In this document: piece by piece, positions 1 through 8,763 of the stretch
How positions within the stretch are numbered: the first letter of the stretch is position 1
Layout: every line of letters begins with the position of its first letter
NCBI RefSeq assembly: GCF_023715145.1
Contig: NZ_JAMBNP010000017.1
Location: forward strand, 28,459-92,458
Reading direction: 5' to 3'
Length of the DNA: 64,000 nt
From: Paenibacillus glycanilyticus
Lineage (GTDB): Bacteria; Bacillota; Bacilli; Paenibacillales; Paenibacillaceae
Position numbers and translations under genes: made by a program
Notes under the pieces: model-generated
Database searches by the model: none
The model's input: the letters and a program-made list of their open reading frames with translations, nothing else
Told to the model about the DNA's origin: nothing

Positions 1-43
1 TGGTCGAACCCTGTTTTTCCCGATGAATGGAAGAGATAAACGC

Positions 44-1426
44 ATGCAGGCATCAACGGATTTAAACAGCGAATTTCGAAACAGCATGATGAGGCTTGTC
101 GTCCCGTCCGTTCTTCAAATGCTGGTGGGCAACTCGTTCTCTCTCCTTAACACCTTAATGGTTGGCCGGCTTGGAGATACGGCGATTGCCGTTGTCGCCG
201 CGGTCGGACAGATCGGGTTTGTTCTTAGCATGATTCTGACGGGCGTGTACGGCATCGCGGCCTTCATCACGCAATTTCACGGCAAGGGAGACAAGGCTTC
301 GCTGCAGCAGGCTTTTGGTCTGATGCTGATCTCCAGCGTTGCTGTGACGCTGGTGCTTGTTGCCGGTGTGTTTGCTTTCAAGAGCTCCATACTCAAGGCC
401 TTTATTAACGATCCGGGTGCCGTGGCTTACGGCGCCCATTATTTAACCGTGTTGCTGCTTGTCTATTTGATTAACTCCATTAAAGACGCCTATGGCCATG
501 CGCTTGGGGCTATCGGGCAAATCAAGGCAACCTTGGTCGTTGGCCTGATCGCGATGTCCGTTAATGGAGCTCTCGACTACGCGCTGATCTATGGCAGGCT
601 GGGTCTTCCCGAATACGGGATTGCCGGCGCGGCCTGGGCAACGCTTGCGTCATCGATTATCGGCGGGATTATGCTGATTGCTTATGTGTACGCTCGAAAA
701 GTCTCGTTTCATATCCGGTTTAAAACCTTAATGTCGTTAAAATTTTCTTTCGTGAAAAAGTTGTACGCAACAACGCTGCCGCTCGTTTTTCATGAAGGGC
801 TCTGGTCGGTCGGGAACATGCTGTACGCGGTGGCCTTCGGTTATATGGGGGTAACGGCACTGGCGACCTTCCAGCTGGCGAGGACGTTTAACGGCTATTT
901 CATGATGGGGATTTTCGGTTTCGCCTATGCGGCGAATGTCCTGATCGGGCAAAAGCTCAGTCAGAAAGAGCCGGAAGAGGCCATCATCTACGCGCGAAAG
1001 TTTACGGGATTAACGATTATAGTCTCTATCGTCGCGAGCTTGGCTATTGCGGCATTGAGTCCTTATATCGTGATGCTGTTCAGCCATACAAGCGAAGAAG
1101 TACGGACGGCGTTTAAGCATGTCATGCTCATCCAGTCCGTCCTTATGACCGCCTATTTTCTCAATAACCTGTGGATCGTCGGGATGTTCCGGGCCGGCGG
1201 CGACAATGTCTACACGTTAAAGCTTATTTTCGTAACGACGTGGCTGATTGCGCTGCCGCTCGTTTTTGCGGGAGCCTATTTCTTTCATTGGCCAATCGAA
1301 CGGGTCTACTTCCTGTTTGCTCTGGAGGAGGTATCCAAGGCCTGCATCGGGTATTTCCGGTACCGCTCGAACAAGTGGGCCAATAATTTGACGCAAAGCA
1401 TTTCGGAAAGAGAAAGAGCAGCATAG
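44..1426 (+). CDS. MATE family efflux transporter
   Basis: A 460-residue polytopic membrane protein with about 12 hydrophobic segments in two similar halves, as in MATE exporters, which expel cationic or amphipathic compounds in exchange for Na+ or H+. The N-terminal part (RLVVPSVLQMLVGNSFSLLN, then TLMVGRLGDTAIAVVA) matches the family's first two helices. I chose ATG 44 over ATG 23 because GGAAGAGA lies 9-10 bases before it and nothing comparable precedes 23. It sits 34 bases before the aminotransferase-like gene on the same strand, so the two are probably cotranscribed, which suggests export or uptake of a compound related to that enzyme. The upstream operon boundary lies outside the window. 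Substrate cannot be read from sequence. Confidence 0.88.
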   Translation: MQASTDLNSEFRNSMMRLVVPSVLQMLVGNSFSLLNTLMVGRLGDTAIAVVAAVGQIGFVLSMILTGVYGIAAFITQFHGKGDKASLQQAFGLMLISSVAVTLVLVAGVFAFKSSILKAFINDPGAVAYGAHYLTVLLLVYLINSIKDAYGHALGAIGQIKATLVVGLIAMSVNGALDYALIYGRLGLPEYGIAGAAWATLASSIIGGIMLIAYVYARKVSFHIRFKTLMSLKFSFVKKLYATTLPLVFHEGLWSVGNMLYAVAFGYMGVTALATFQLARTFNGYFMMGIFGFAYAANVLIGQKLSQKEPEEAIIYARKFTGLTIIVSIVASLAIAALSPYIVMLFSHTSEEVRTAFKHVMLIQSVLMTAYFLNNLWIVGMFRAGGDNVYTLKLIFVTTWLIALPLVFAGAYFFHWPIERVYFLFALEEVSKACIGYFRYRSNKWANNLTQSISERERAA

Positions 1427-1460
1427 AGGATTGATCTACAGCTATAGGGAGGGTATTGCA

Positions 1461-2837
1461 ATGGAATTGAAAGCTTTTATGAGAACGGAAGGGGATATTA
1501 ACCTCTCCTCCGAGCGCAGGAATTGGCAGGCGGACAACTTGAGCGAGGATACGATGGAGGTCCTGGATGAGGACAGCCGTTACTTTGTTCATCAATCCAT
1601 GTCGACCCCTTGCCTGAACGTTATCGTGAACGCAGAGGGAATATACCTGGAGGACATGGACGGCCGAAAATACATGGATTTTCACGGGAACGGCGTTCAT
1701 CAAGTCGGCTACAAGAATCGTTATGTCATCGACGCGGTCAAAAATCAGCTGGATGAAATGCCGTTCCTGCCCCGCCGATTCACGAACCCTGTCGCGATCA
1801 AGCTTGCGAAGAAGCTGGCGGAGCTGGCGCCGGGCGATCTGAACAAGGTGCTGTTTACGCCGGGCGGGACAAGCGCCATCGGCATGGCACTCAAGCTTGC
1901 CCGGAAGGCGACGGGTAAATTCAAGACCATATCAACATGGGATTCGTTCCATGGAGCGGGGCTTGATGCGATCTCGGTTGGGGGCGAAGGGGCATTCCGC
2001 AACGGCATGGGACCGCTGTTGCCGGGAACGGAGCATATGATGCCGTATAACAGTTATCGCTGCTTCATGGGCGACTGCGGCAGCTGCGGATTGAAATGCC
2101 TGGCTTACCTGGAGTACATGCTGGAGCGGGAAGGCGATGTCGGGGCAATCGTGATGGAGCCGATTCGCAGCACGGATGTCCAAATTCCGCCGAAGGCGTA
2201 TTTCAAGCGGCTGCGGGAGCTCTGCGACAAGTATGGCGTGCTGTTGATTTTCGACGAGATCCCTACGGCGTTTGGGCGCACCGGGACGATGTTTGTCCAT
2301 GAGCATTACGATATCGTGCCGGATATCGTTGCGATTGGCAAAGGCTTTGGCGGCGGGGTGTTTCCGATCGCCGGCATCATTGTGAGGGAGGGCCTCGATG
2401 TGGCCCAGGATATTTCGCTTGGCCATTACACGCATGAGAAAAGCTCGGTTGGCTGCGCGGCTGCGCTGGCTACGATTGAATATATCGAGCAAAACGGGCT
2501 GCTGGAGCACGCGTCCCGAATGGAGAAGGTATTTGAACACCACTTGTCCAAGATGATGGCAAAGCATGCCTTTGTAGGCGATGTGCGGGTGAAGGGGATG
2601 CTGGCGGCCATCGAGCTTGTCCGCGACCGCACGACCAAAGAGAAGGCAAGCGAAGAAGCGGAGAAGGTCATGTACCGCTGCATGGAGCGGGGACTCAGCT
2701 TCAAGGTTGCAAGCGGAAACGTCTTAACCTTAGTGCCGCCGCTTGTAACGACCGAGGAACAATTGGTGTCGGCTCTAAACATTGTAGACGAGGCTATTCA
2801 ATTTGCTTGCCATACAAACAACATAACACCAAATTAA
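1461..2837 (+). CDS. Class-III aminotransferase-fold PLP enzyme, resembles PbfA ammonia-lyases
   Basis: A 458-residue fold-type I PLP enzyme. Seen: the GGTSAIGMALKLAR cofactor-loop region, the Asp of LIFDEIPTAFGRTG and the Schiff-base Lys of AIGKGFGGGVFP, all standard for class III. The N-terminal GDINLSSERRNW, FVHQSMSTPCLNV and FHGNGVHQVGY blocks and the HYTHEKSSVGCAAAL block resemble, from memory, the subgroup containing (R)-1-hydroxy-2-aminoethylphosphonate ammonia-lyase (PbfA), which eliminates ammonia rather than transaminating. A Cys-rich stretch (CFMGDCGSCGLKC) sits mid-protein. Start ATG 1461 has AGGGAGGG just upstream. It lies between the MATE gene and a CUT1 importer, so the likely substrate is an amino compound taken up or expelled by those transporters. 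The fold call is firm; the ammonia-lyase call is tentative, with omega-aminotransferase as alternative. Confidence 0.75.
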   Translation: MELKAFMRTEGDINLSSERRNWQADNLSEDTMEVLDEDSRYFVHQSMSTPCLNVIVNAEGIYLEDMDGRKYMDFHGNGVHQVGYKNRYVIDAVKNQLDEMPFLPRRFTNPVAIKLAKKLAELAPGDLNKVLFTPGGTSAIGMALKLARKATGKFKTISTWDSFHGAGLDAISVGGEGAFRNGMGPLLPGTEHMMPYNSYRCFMGDCGSCGLKCLAYLEYMLEREGDVGAIVMEPIRSTDVQIPPKAYFKRLRELCDKYGVLLIFDEIPTAFGRTGTMFVHEHYDIVPDIVAIGKGFGGGVFPIAGIIVREGLDVAQDISLGHYTHEKSSVGCAAALATIEYIEQNGLLEHASRMEKVFEHHLSKMMAKHAFVGDVRVKGMLAAIELVRDRTTKEKASEEAEKVMYRCMERGLSFKVASGNVLTLVPPLVTTEEQLVSALNIVDEAIQFACHTNNITPN

Positions 2838-2947
2838 ACAACAACAAAACAAAATATTTACGTGGTTTTTATTCTGATTTAACACATCTCCTTATACTTA
2901 GTCTTGTAGGGCCAACCTTATAGAGGCTTGAAGGAGGATATGTAACA

Positions 2948-4324
2948 GTGAAAAAGTTTGCTGGCTTAGCGTTGACAATGGTTATGGGTCTTGGGGTTCT
3001 TGCGGGATGCGGTTCGAATGAAAATTCTTCCGCGAATACGGAAGGAGCAGCCGCTTCGGACAAACCGGAAGCGAAGGTCGTCACGATCTCGGTTCGCGAG
3101 AATACATGGGGCGCGCGTAAAGACAACTTCCTTGAAGCCGAGAAACGCCTGAATGAAGAGCTTGCTCCGGAAAACGTGCAGGTCAAGCTGGATTGGTGGC
3201 CGGGTATCGACGATGACGAGCTTGTTCTGCAGGCACAAGCCGGCAAAGTAGCAGACATCTTCATCAACTCCAGCGTGGATATCGGCTGGGAGCGGGACGC
3301 GGGACTTATCCGCGACATCGACTGGGTGAAGGACTCCGAGGCATTCAAGAACGTTCCGGCCTCCTATACGAACATTATGAGCTATGACGGGCACTACTAC
3401 GGAGCGATTCAGGATATGGATGCTTCTCCCGTATTTATCAGCCGCAAAGCGCTCGAGGGCCTTGGTTGGACTAAAGAGCAGATTGACGGCTTGAGAGCAA
3501 GAGTAGACAGCGGCGATTTCACGTTCCAGGATCTTGTTAATCTTGCGGATGACGCCAAGAAGAAGAGCCTGGTCAAGATCGGCTTTGCTGTAGAAGATAC
3601 GCGCTTTGAAGGCTGGAACTACGCCTTTGACTTCAACAACTATGATGCGGCGCAAAACAAGCTTGACCTTTCTCAAAAAGCGAAGGAGGTATATGCCTTC
3701 TGGGCGGATGCCAAAAAACGCGGTGTCATTGCGGAGAATATCGGTGACGTAGATACCGATATGGCGGCTCCGATGTTTGTGAAAGGCGAGATTTTCGCTG
3801 AGTTCGCGCGTACGGAGTTCTACCAAATGATGCGCGAAGCAAACGGCATGAAGGACAAGGTGGACGACTATAACAACTGGTTTAACGAGAATGTGGTATG
3901 GATTCCGGTGCCTTCCGCGCAAAAAGGCGGCAAGCCGGTATCGTACAGCAACCCCGCGATGATGTTTGTCGGCGCGAAAGTGGACGATGACAAGATGCCG
4001 TATGTTCAGAAGCTAATCGAGCATGTGCTGGATCCGGACCTGCAAATCAACCATACCATCGCGAGCGGCAAGCTGCCGGTAACGCCGGAGGCGCAAGAGG
4101 ATCCTCGCTTCAAGGAAATGCCGTTCTATAAGGATCATGCTTACCTGGTCGAGTTCACGAAGACCCGTCCTGCCCTTCCGGACTATGCCACGTTCACGAA
4201 AGGCTACACGCTGGGCGTCGAAGCGATGCTGACTAAAGGCAAATCGCCTGAAGAGGCATTCGATATCTTCGTGAAGGAAGTGAAACAGAACGTGCCTGCG
4301 GACCGTGTAGAGATTCAGGAATAA
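2948..4324 (+). CDS. ABC transporter substrate-binding lipoprotein (family 1)
   Basis: A 458-residue lipoprotein with a short signal peptide and lipobox (GLGVLAGCGS, lipidated Cys at about residue 21), then a family 1 solute-binding protein rich in Asp and aromatic residues, as in CUT1 sugar binders. It captures substrate outside the cell for the two permeases downstream. Start is GTG 2948 with AAGGAGGA about 9 bases before it. The gap of 110 bases from the previous gene contains a weak possible -10 (TATACT, 2893-2898) without a clear -35. A hairpin follows the gene, often seen after binding-protein genes so that this component is made in excess. Substrate unknown: oligosaccharide is the default for the family, but the neighbouring amino-compound enzyme leaves an aminated substrate open. 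Confidence 0.9.
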   Translation: MKKFAGLALTMVMGLGVLAGCGSNENSSANTEGAAASDKPEAKVVTISVRENTWGARKDNFLEAEKRLNEELAPENVQVKLDWWPGIDDDELVLQAQAGKVADIFINSSVDIGWERDAGLIRDIDWVKDSEAFKNVPASYTNIMSYDGHYYGAIQDMDASPVFISRKALEGLGWTKEQIDGLRARVDSGDFTFQDLVNLADDAKKKSLVKIGFAVEDTRFEGWNYAFDFNNYDAAQNKLDLSQKAKEVYAFWADAKKRGVIAENIGDVDTDMAAPMFVKGEIFAEFARTEFYQMMREANGMKDKVDDYNNWFNENVVWIPVPSAQKGGKPVSYSNPAMMFVGAKVDDDKMPYVQKLIEHVLDPDLQINHTIASGKLPVTPEAQEDPRFKEMPFYKDHAYLVEFTKTRPALPDYATFTKGYTLGVEAMLTKGKSPEEAFDIFVKEVKQNVPADRVEIQE

Positions 4325-4358
4325 ACCCACGAACTTAAGCATCAGCCGCGGATAGAAG

Positions 4359-4390
4359 AGGCGCTCTCATCCGGTTGGGGGCGCCTTTCC
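4359..4390 (+). terminator. Intercistronic hairpin (partial terminator or mRNA stabiliser)
   Basis: AGGCGC (4359-4364) pairs with GCGCCT (4381-4386), followed by a broken T-rich run TTCCCTTTCC. It lies between the binding-protein and permease genes. Read-through is needed for the downstream genes, so it probably sets relative expression rather than ending the operon. Confidence 0.5.
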
Positions 4391-4429
4391 CTTTCCGAAC
4401 TCCGCAACCCTTATGGAGGTCGTAAAGAA

Positions 4430-5353
4430 ATGAACGAATTGAAGGTGCACAAAAAACCGTTTCGCAAAAAGATTTACCCGTATTTGTTCATTATGCCTTT
4501 TTCCTTGCTTGTGCTTGTCTTCTTCATCCTGCCGGCCATTGCGACGGTCGGGATGGCTTTTACCGATTTGAACGCGTCGATGAAGCCGCATTTCGTCGGC
4601 ATCACGAATTTCAAACGAATCTTCACGGATTACAATCTCCCGCAGATTTTAGGCAATACAGCCGTATTTGCCGTTTTGTCGCTGGTTATTTCCATGCTCT
4701 TTGCGCTTATTATCTCGATAGCCACGCAATATTTTCTCAAGGGCAAGCTATTGGCCGTCGTTTATCGCGTGTTATGGCTGATTCCGAGCATCATTCCTTC
4801 CGTCGTATACGTGACGTTTTGGAAGTTTATTTTCGACCCTACCGAGGGTGGGCTCATTAACGAATTCCTGGCGAGCATGGGAGTGATCTCGGAGCCCGTG
4901 TCCTGGTTTACGAAAGGCGCGATGGCGATCGTCATTCTGGCAACCATCGTATCCACCATATCCGGCGGCATGATCCTGCTGTCTTCGGCCATCAACTCGA
5001 TCCCGGAGGATTTGTACAAGGCAGCCCGTGTCGACGGCGCAAGCGAGAAATCCGTGATTACGAAAATAATTCTGCCAACGCTGAAGTGGCCGCTGATGTA
5101 TATCACCATTTCCGATCTGATCGGTTTCGTGTCGTCTTATTTCTTCATCATGCTATTAACGCAAGGCGGCCCGATGCGGGATACAACCACGTTATCCCTC
5201 TACGCCTTCCAGCAGGCATTTAATCTTAAATATTATGGTTACGGAGCGGCCGTATCGTTAATCGTGGTGTTCATCTCCTTCGTGCTGACGCTGCTGCTGA
5301 TCCGGATGTTTGATTTCGACCAAATGATCAAGCCTTCACGAATTGAGGACTAA
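4430..5353 (+). CDS. CUT1 sugar-type ABC transporter permease 1 (MalF/UgpA-like)
   Basis: A 307-residue inner-membrane permease with six hydrophobic segments. The cytoplasmic coupling loop (EAA motif) reads LYKAARVDGASEKSVITKI and docks with the ATPase. The N-terminal FNLKY and GITNFKRIF segments are typical of the MalF-like partner of CUT1 importers. It pairs with the MalG-like permease 24 bases downstream and receives substrate from the lipoprotein upstream. Start ATG 4430 follows a GGAGGTC ribosome-binding site. Confidence 0.92.
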   Translation: MNELKVHKKPFRKKIYPYLFIMPFSLLVLVFFILPAIATVGMAFTDLNASMKPHFVGITNFKRIFTDYNLPQILGNTAVFAVLSLVISMLFALIISIATQYFLKGKLLAVVYRVLWLIPSIIPSVVYVTFWKFIFDPTEGGLINEFLASMGVISEPVSWFTKGAMAIVILATIVSTISGGMILLSSAINSIPEDLYKAARVDGASEKSVITKIILPTLKWPLMYITISDLIGFVSSYFFIMLLTQGGPMRDTTTLSLYAFQQAFNLKYYGYGAAVSLIVVFISFVLTLLLIRMFDFDQMIKPSRIED

Positions 5354-5377
5354 TAAAGCGAACCGGAGGCCATTCCG

Positions 5378-6208
5378 ATGTCGACCAGCACATTAAAAAA
5401 AGCGCTCGCGCACACGTATATGACGTTGCTGACGCTGCCGATCATAGCCATGATCGTCTGGTATTTTCTCGCGGCAACGCTGAATTTCACGACCGGCGAA
5501 TTTACGCTGGACAACTTCTCTTTCTTTACGGTGCCGGTAGAGTATTCGGGGATCAAGCTCCCGCTCATCTGGCCGATTGTTCTGAACACGATCGTCTATT
5601 CCCTGATGATTGTTGCGATTGAAGTCGGGATTTCCGTGCCAACGGCATACGCCTTCTCCCGTCTGGATTTCAAAGGGAAGGGCGCTGCGCTGAAATTTCT
5701 GTTCCTTATGCGTTCTTTTCCCGGCATTACTCTTATTATCGCAACGTTCTTCATTCTGGTGAAAATGGGCCTCGTGAACACGTACCTCGGCGTCATGCTT
5801 GTGGCGACGACGGGCTCTCTTCCGGGCCTCGTCTATATTATGAAGGGCTTCTTCGACGAAGTGCCCTGGGATATCGAATGGGCGGCCATGGTGGACGGAA
5901 CAAGCCGCTTTGGCGCGTTCCGGAAGGTGCTGGTTCCGTATGTCTTGTCCGGAATCGGGGCGATCTCGGTCTTCGCGTTCCTTGGCGCTTACGGGGAATG
6001 GTTCCTGTTCAAGCTGCTCATCTTTAATGACGACATGCTGACGTTAGCCGGGTATCTGGCGAAGCTCGTGACGAAAGAGAACCAGATCGTCAACTACGGC
6101 TTGATTACCGCGATCGGCTTGTTCTATACCCTGCCGGTTGTCGTGTTCTATATCTTCACGCAGAAAATGTTCATGAAAGTTAACATAGGAGGGGCGAAGC
6201 AATCGTGA
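5378..6208 (+). CDS. CUT1 sugar-type ABC transporter permease 2 (MalG-like)
   Basis: A 276-residue permease with six hydrophobic segments and the EAA loop WAAMVDGTSRFGAFRKVLVP. The N-terminal helix, short periplasmic loop and PTAYAFSRLDFKGKG segment are characteristic of MalG-like subunits. Start ATG 5378 has CCGGAGGC upstream. Its stop overlaps the GTG start of the ATPase gene by four bases, so the two are translationally coupled and should be made in equal amounts. Confidence 0.92.
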   Translation: MSTSTLKKALAHTYMTLLTLPIIAMIVWYFLAATLNFTTGEFTLDNFSFFTVPVEYSGIKLPLIWPIVLNTIVYSLMIVAIEVGISVPTAYAFSRLDFKGKGAALKFLFLMRSFPGITLIIATFFILVKMGLVNTYLGVMLVATTGSLPGLVYIMKGFFDEVPWDIEWAAMVDGTSRFGAFRKVLVPYVLSGIGAISVFAFLGAYGEWFLFKLLIFNDDMLTLAGYLAKLVTKENQIVNYGLITAIGLFYTLPVVVFYIFTQKMFMKVNIGGAKQS

Positions 6209-7320
6209 TTACGCTCAAAAATATCGTCAAAGCCTACGACAGCAAAAAAGACAGCAGCCGCGCGGTAGACGGTCTTGATCTGGTCATTAACAAAGGCGAA
6301 TTCGTCGCCCTGCTGGGACCTTCCGGCTGCGGGAAAACAACCACGTTAATGATGCTCGCCGGGCTGCTCAAGCCAACCTCCGGCGAAATTTATTTCGGCG
6401 ACCGCCTGGTCAACCATGTGGAGCCGAAGGACCGCAATATCGGCATGGTATTCCAATCGTACGCGCTTTACCCGCATCTCACGGTACGGGATAATATCGC
6501 GTTCCCTCTCCGCGAACGCAAGATGCCGAAAGCCCAAGCTTACGAGCGCGCGAAGGAAATGGGCAAAATCGTTCAAATTGATCATTTGCTCGACCGAAAG
6601 CCTTCGCAGCTGTCCGGCGGACAGCAGCAGCGGGTAGCGATGGCCAGAGCGCTTGCGAAGGACCCGGAAATTCTGCTGCTGGACGAGCCCATGTCCAATC
6701 TGGATGCGCGTCTGAAGCTGGATGTCCGCGACGAGATCCGCAAGCTTCAGAGAGACCTTGGGGTAACGACGATTATCGTCACGCATGACCAAGAGGAGGC
6801 GCTGGCGATTTCCGACCGGGTTGCGATCTTAAACAACGGGAAAATCCAGCAGTACGCGCCGCCCGAGGAGCTGTTCAGCCAGCCGGTGAATTTGTTTGTC
6901 GCGAGCTTCCTTGGCAACCCTCCGATGAATCTGATTGACGGGGTCATCAAGGAAGAGAACGGGGAGCAGAAGATCGTTACAAGCGGGTTCCAATTCCGTA
7001 TTCCCGAAGCGCGAAAGCTCGAGGCAGCGCATATCGACAAGCCGGTCAAGCTGGGCGTTAGGCCGCATGATTTCATGCTGGCGGAGCAGACAGACTCGAA
7101 CGCTTTTCCGATGAAGGTGGATCTCGTCGAGCATTTGGGAAGCGGCAAGCTGGTTAAGGTGATTGACCCCGAGCAGAAGCTGCAGACCACCATCCGTTTC
7201 CTTGCGGATAACGAGACGGATGTCCGGCATGGCGATACGATTCGAATGAAAATTCGGGAAAATAAATTTCATGTGTTTGATATGACGGCGGAGGGGCTTA
7301 ACCTCATGCAGTTCCGTTAG
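6205..7320 (+). CDS. CUT1 ABC transporter ATP-binding protein (UgpC/MsmK/MalK-like)
   Basis: A 371-residue ATPase. Walker A GPSGCGKTTT, Q-loop in GMVFQSYALYPHLTV, signature LSGGQQQRVAMARAL, Walker B ILLLDEPMSNLDA and switch His in VTHDQEEA are all intact. The last third (from about residue 240) is the OB-fold TOBE/MalK-type regulatory domain (KLGVRPHDFML). ATPases of this type are often shared among several CUT1 importers in Gram-positive bacteria, but this one is coupled to its own permeases by a four-base overlap (GTG start within the preceding stop). The AGGAGGGG ribosome-binding site supports the GTG start. Confidence 0.95.
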   Translation: MITLKNIVKAYDSKKDSSRAVDGLDLVINKGEFVALLGPSGCGKTTTLMMLAGLLKPTSGEIYFGDRLVNHVEPKDRNIGMVFQSYALYPHLTVRDNIAFPLRERKMPKAQAYERAKEMGKIVQIDHLLDRKPSQLSGGQQQRVAMARALAKDPEILLLDEPMSNLDARLKLDVRDEIRKLQRDLGVTTIIVTHDQEEALAISDRVAILNNGKIQQYAPPEELFSQPVNLFVASFLGNPPMNLIDGVIKEENGEQKIVTSGFQFRIPEARKLEAAHIDKPVKLGVRPHDFMLAEQTDSNAFPMKVDLVEHLGSGKLVKVIDPEQKLQTTIRFLADNETDVRHGDTIRMKIRENKFHVFDMTAEGLNLMQFR

Positions 7321-7331
7321 AGGCATAGCTA

Positions 7332-7361
7332 TTACAATTCAGCCGGCTTTTGTTTTATAAT
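7332..7361 (+). promoter_or_regulatory. Candidate sigma-A promoter for the DeoR-type gene
   Basis: TTACAA (7332-7337), 18-base spacer, TATAAT (7356-7361). It starts 12 bases after the ATPase stop codon, so the regulator can be transcribed independently of the transport operon. Confidence 0.6.
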
Positions 7362-7391
7362 GGCTATATATCATTTAAGGGGAGAAACACC

Positions 7392-8168
7392 ATGTCTTTG
7401 GCGGGTGAGGAAAGAAGGAAACGCATCCTCGAGATGTTAGGCATAAAAGGCAAAGTCAACGTGAATGAGCTTTCGCAGCAGTTCGAGGTGACAACCGAGA
7501 CGATCCGGCGGGATCTGGACGATCTGGAGAAGAGCAACAAGCTGAAGAAGGTATACGGCGGCGCGGTGAAGCTCAAGACCGAGATCGAGCCGGCCTACAA
7601 CGAACGGGAAATCATTCATGCCGAAGAGAAGCGGGCCATCGGGGTGCTTGCGGCCGGTCTGATCGAGGATAATGACGTGCTGGTTATCGACGAAGGCAGC
7701 ACCGCCATGCAGATCATTCATCATTTGAAGGACAAGCATAATCTGACGATTCTCGTATGCTCCATCCCTACTCTGACGCTTCTTCTTGATTATCAAAAGA
7801 ACGGCGAATATGACGGAAGAACAATTTTTATCGGGGGAGAGGTGGATCCGAAGCATCTTAGGGTGTCGGGGCCGATCTCGGAAAAAATGATGGAGGATTT
7901 CTACGTGAACAAATCGTTTGTTTCCGTAGACGGGGTATCGCTCGAGAACGGGCTTACGGGTTATGATTACGAGCGCGCGTTGTTCACCCGCAAGCTGATG
8001 CAATGCTCGCAGACCACGATTGTTGTTGCGGATTCCTCCAAGATCGGCAAACGAACGGTTGCCAGAATTGCCGACTTATCCGACGTGGATTACGTCGTTT
8101 CCAATAGCGAGCCTCCTTCCGGCTGGACGGAAAAGCTTCAGGACAGAGGCGTAACCTGGCTGGCTTAA
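7392..8168 (+). CDS. DeoR/GlpR family transcriptional regulator
   Basis: A 258-residue repressor-type regulator. The N-terminal winged helix-turn-helix is the DeoR signature (RKRILEMLGIKGKVNVNELS, then FEVTTETIRRDLDDLEK). The C-terminal DeoRC sensor domain has an EGSTAMQII segment and a DGVSLENGLTGYD segment, as in members that sense sugar phosphates. ATG 7392 is preferred over the upstream 7350 in-frame start because AAGGGGAGA lies just before it and the -10 element covers the alternative start. Immediately downstream of the importer operon, it probably controls it, responding to a phosphorylated catabolite; that pairing is inferred from position only. Confidence 0.9.
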   Translation: MSLAGEERRKRILEMLGIKGKVNVNELSQQFEVTTETIRRDLDDLEKSNKLKKVYGGAVKLKTEIEPAYNEREIIHAEEKRAIGVLAAGLIEDNDVLVIDEGSTAMQIIHHLKDKHNLTILVCSIPTLTLLLDYQKNGEYDGRTIFIGGEVDPKHLRVSGPISEKMMEDFYVNKSFVSVDGVSLENGLTGYDYERALFTRKLMQCSQTTIVVADSSKIGKRTVARIADLSDVDYVVSNSEPPSGWTEKLQDRGVTWLA

Positions 8169-8188
8169 GCGGGATGCTTGAAGCTTGC

Positions 8189-8222
8189 AAAAAGCCCGAC
8201 CTTGCGAGGTCGGGCTTTTTGC
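8189..8222. terminator. Bidirectional intrinsic terminator
   Basis: A 14-base perfect stem (AAAAAGCCCGACCT with AGGTCGGGCTTTTT, loop TGCG) between the converging DeoR-type and VOC genes. A/T tracts on both sides let it work on both strands. Confidence 0.9.
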
Positions 8223-8237
8223 ATGGGCTGGAGAACC

Positions 8238-8633
8238 TTACTTTGCATTCAGATCCGGCTGATGGATGCCGATTACGTTGCCTTCCGTATCCAGGAAGTA
8301 ACCTTGCCACGCCATGCCGGGCAGGGCATGCTTCGGCAGGGCAACCGTACCGCCAAGGCGGAGGATTTTCTCGGCCGTAGTATCGAAGTCTTCGACTCCC
8401 ATTGTGCAAGCAAAGCCGTTCATCGCTTGTCCCGGCTGCGGAGCCGGTCCCATGCGCTTCATGATGGCTCCGTTGATTCCCATAGCGTCGGCGTCGCCTG
8501 TCACGGCACCGAAGTAAGGCATTCCGGCATAATCGCTCCAGTCCTCGAACGTCCATCCAAATACCTCTCCGTAAAACGTCTTGGCACGCTCCACATCATC
8601 GACATGAATCTCGAAATGAATGACTCTTCCCAT
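8238..8633 (-). CDS. VOC family (glyoxalase/bleomycin-resistance fold) protein
   Basis: A 131-residue protein beginning GRVIHFEIHVDDVERAKTFY, the classic vicinal-oxygen-chelate opening, with a second half ending YFLDTEGNVIGIHQPD. The fold makes a metal-binding beta-alpha-beta-beta-beta dimer used by dioxygenases, isomerases and antibiotic-binding proteins. This short version, like YdhR/PhnB-neighbourhood proteins, has no assignable substrate. Start ATG at 8633 has GGGAGGTT before it on the minus strand. Transcribed alone, convergent with the DeoR-type gene. Confidence 0.85.
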   Translation of the reverse strand: MGRVIHFEIHVDDVERAKTFYGEVFGWTFEDWSDYAGMPYFGAVTGDADAMGINGAIMKRMGPAPQPGQAMNGFACTMGVEDFDTTAEKILRLGGTVALPKHALPGMAWQGYFLDTEGNVIGIHQPDLNAK

Positions 8634-8694
8634 GATAACCTCCCGGTTTTTTGGCTTATTTTAGAAGTTCTTCTACTAGGGTTGCCGTTCCTGC

Positions 8695-8724
8695 TTGAGA
8701 TAAACGGTTTACGGAAATTATAAT
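8695..8724 (+). promoter_or_regulatory. Candidate sigma-A promoter for msrA
   Basis: TTGAGA (8695-8700), 18-base spacer, TATAAT (8719-8724). The predicted transcript begins near 8731, which makes the ATG at 8731 leaderless and favours the downstream GTG 8764 as the real start. Confidence 0.65.
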
Positions 8725-8763
8725 ATTCGAATGGCAACGAAAGCCGAAGAGGAGGCAACAAGA

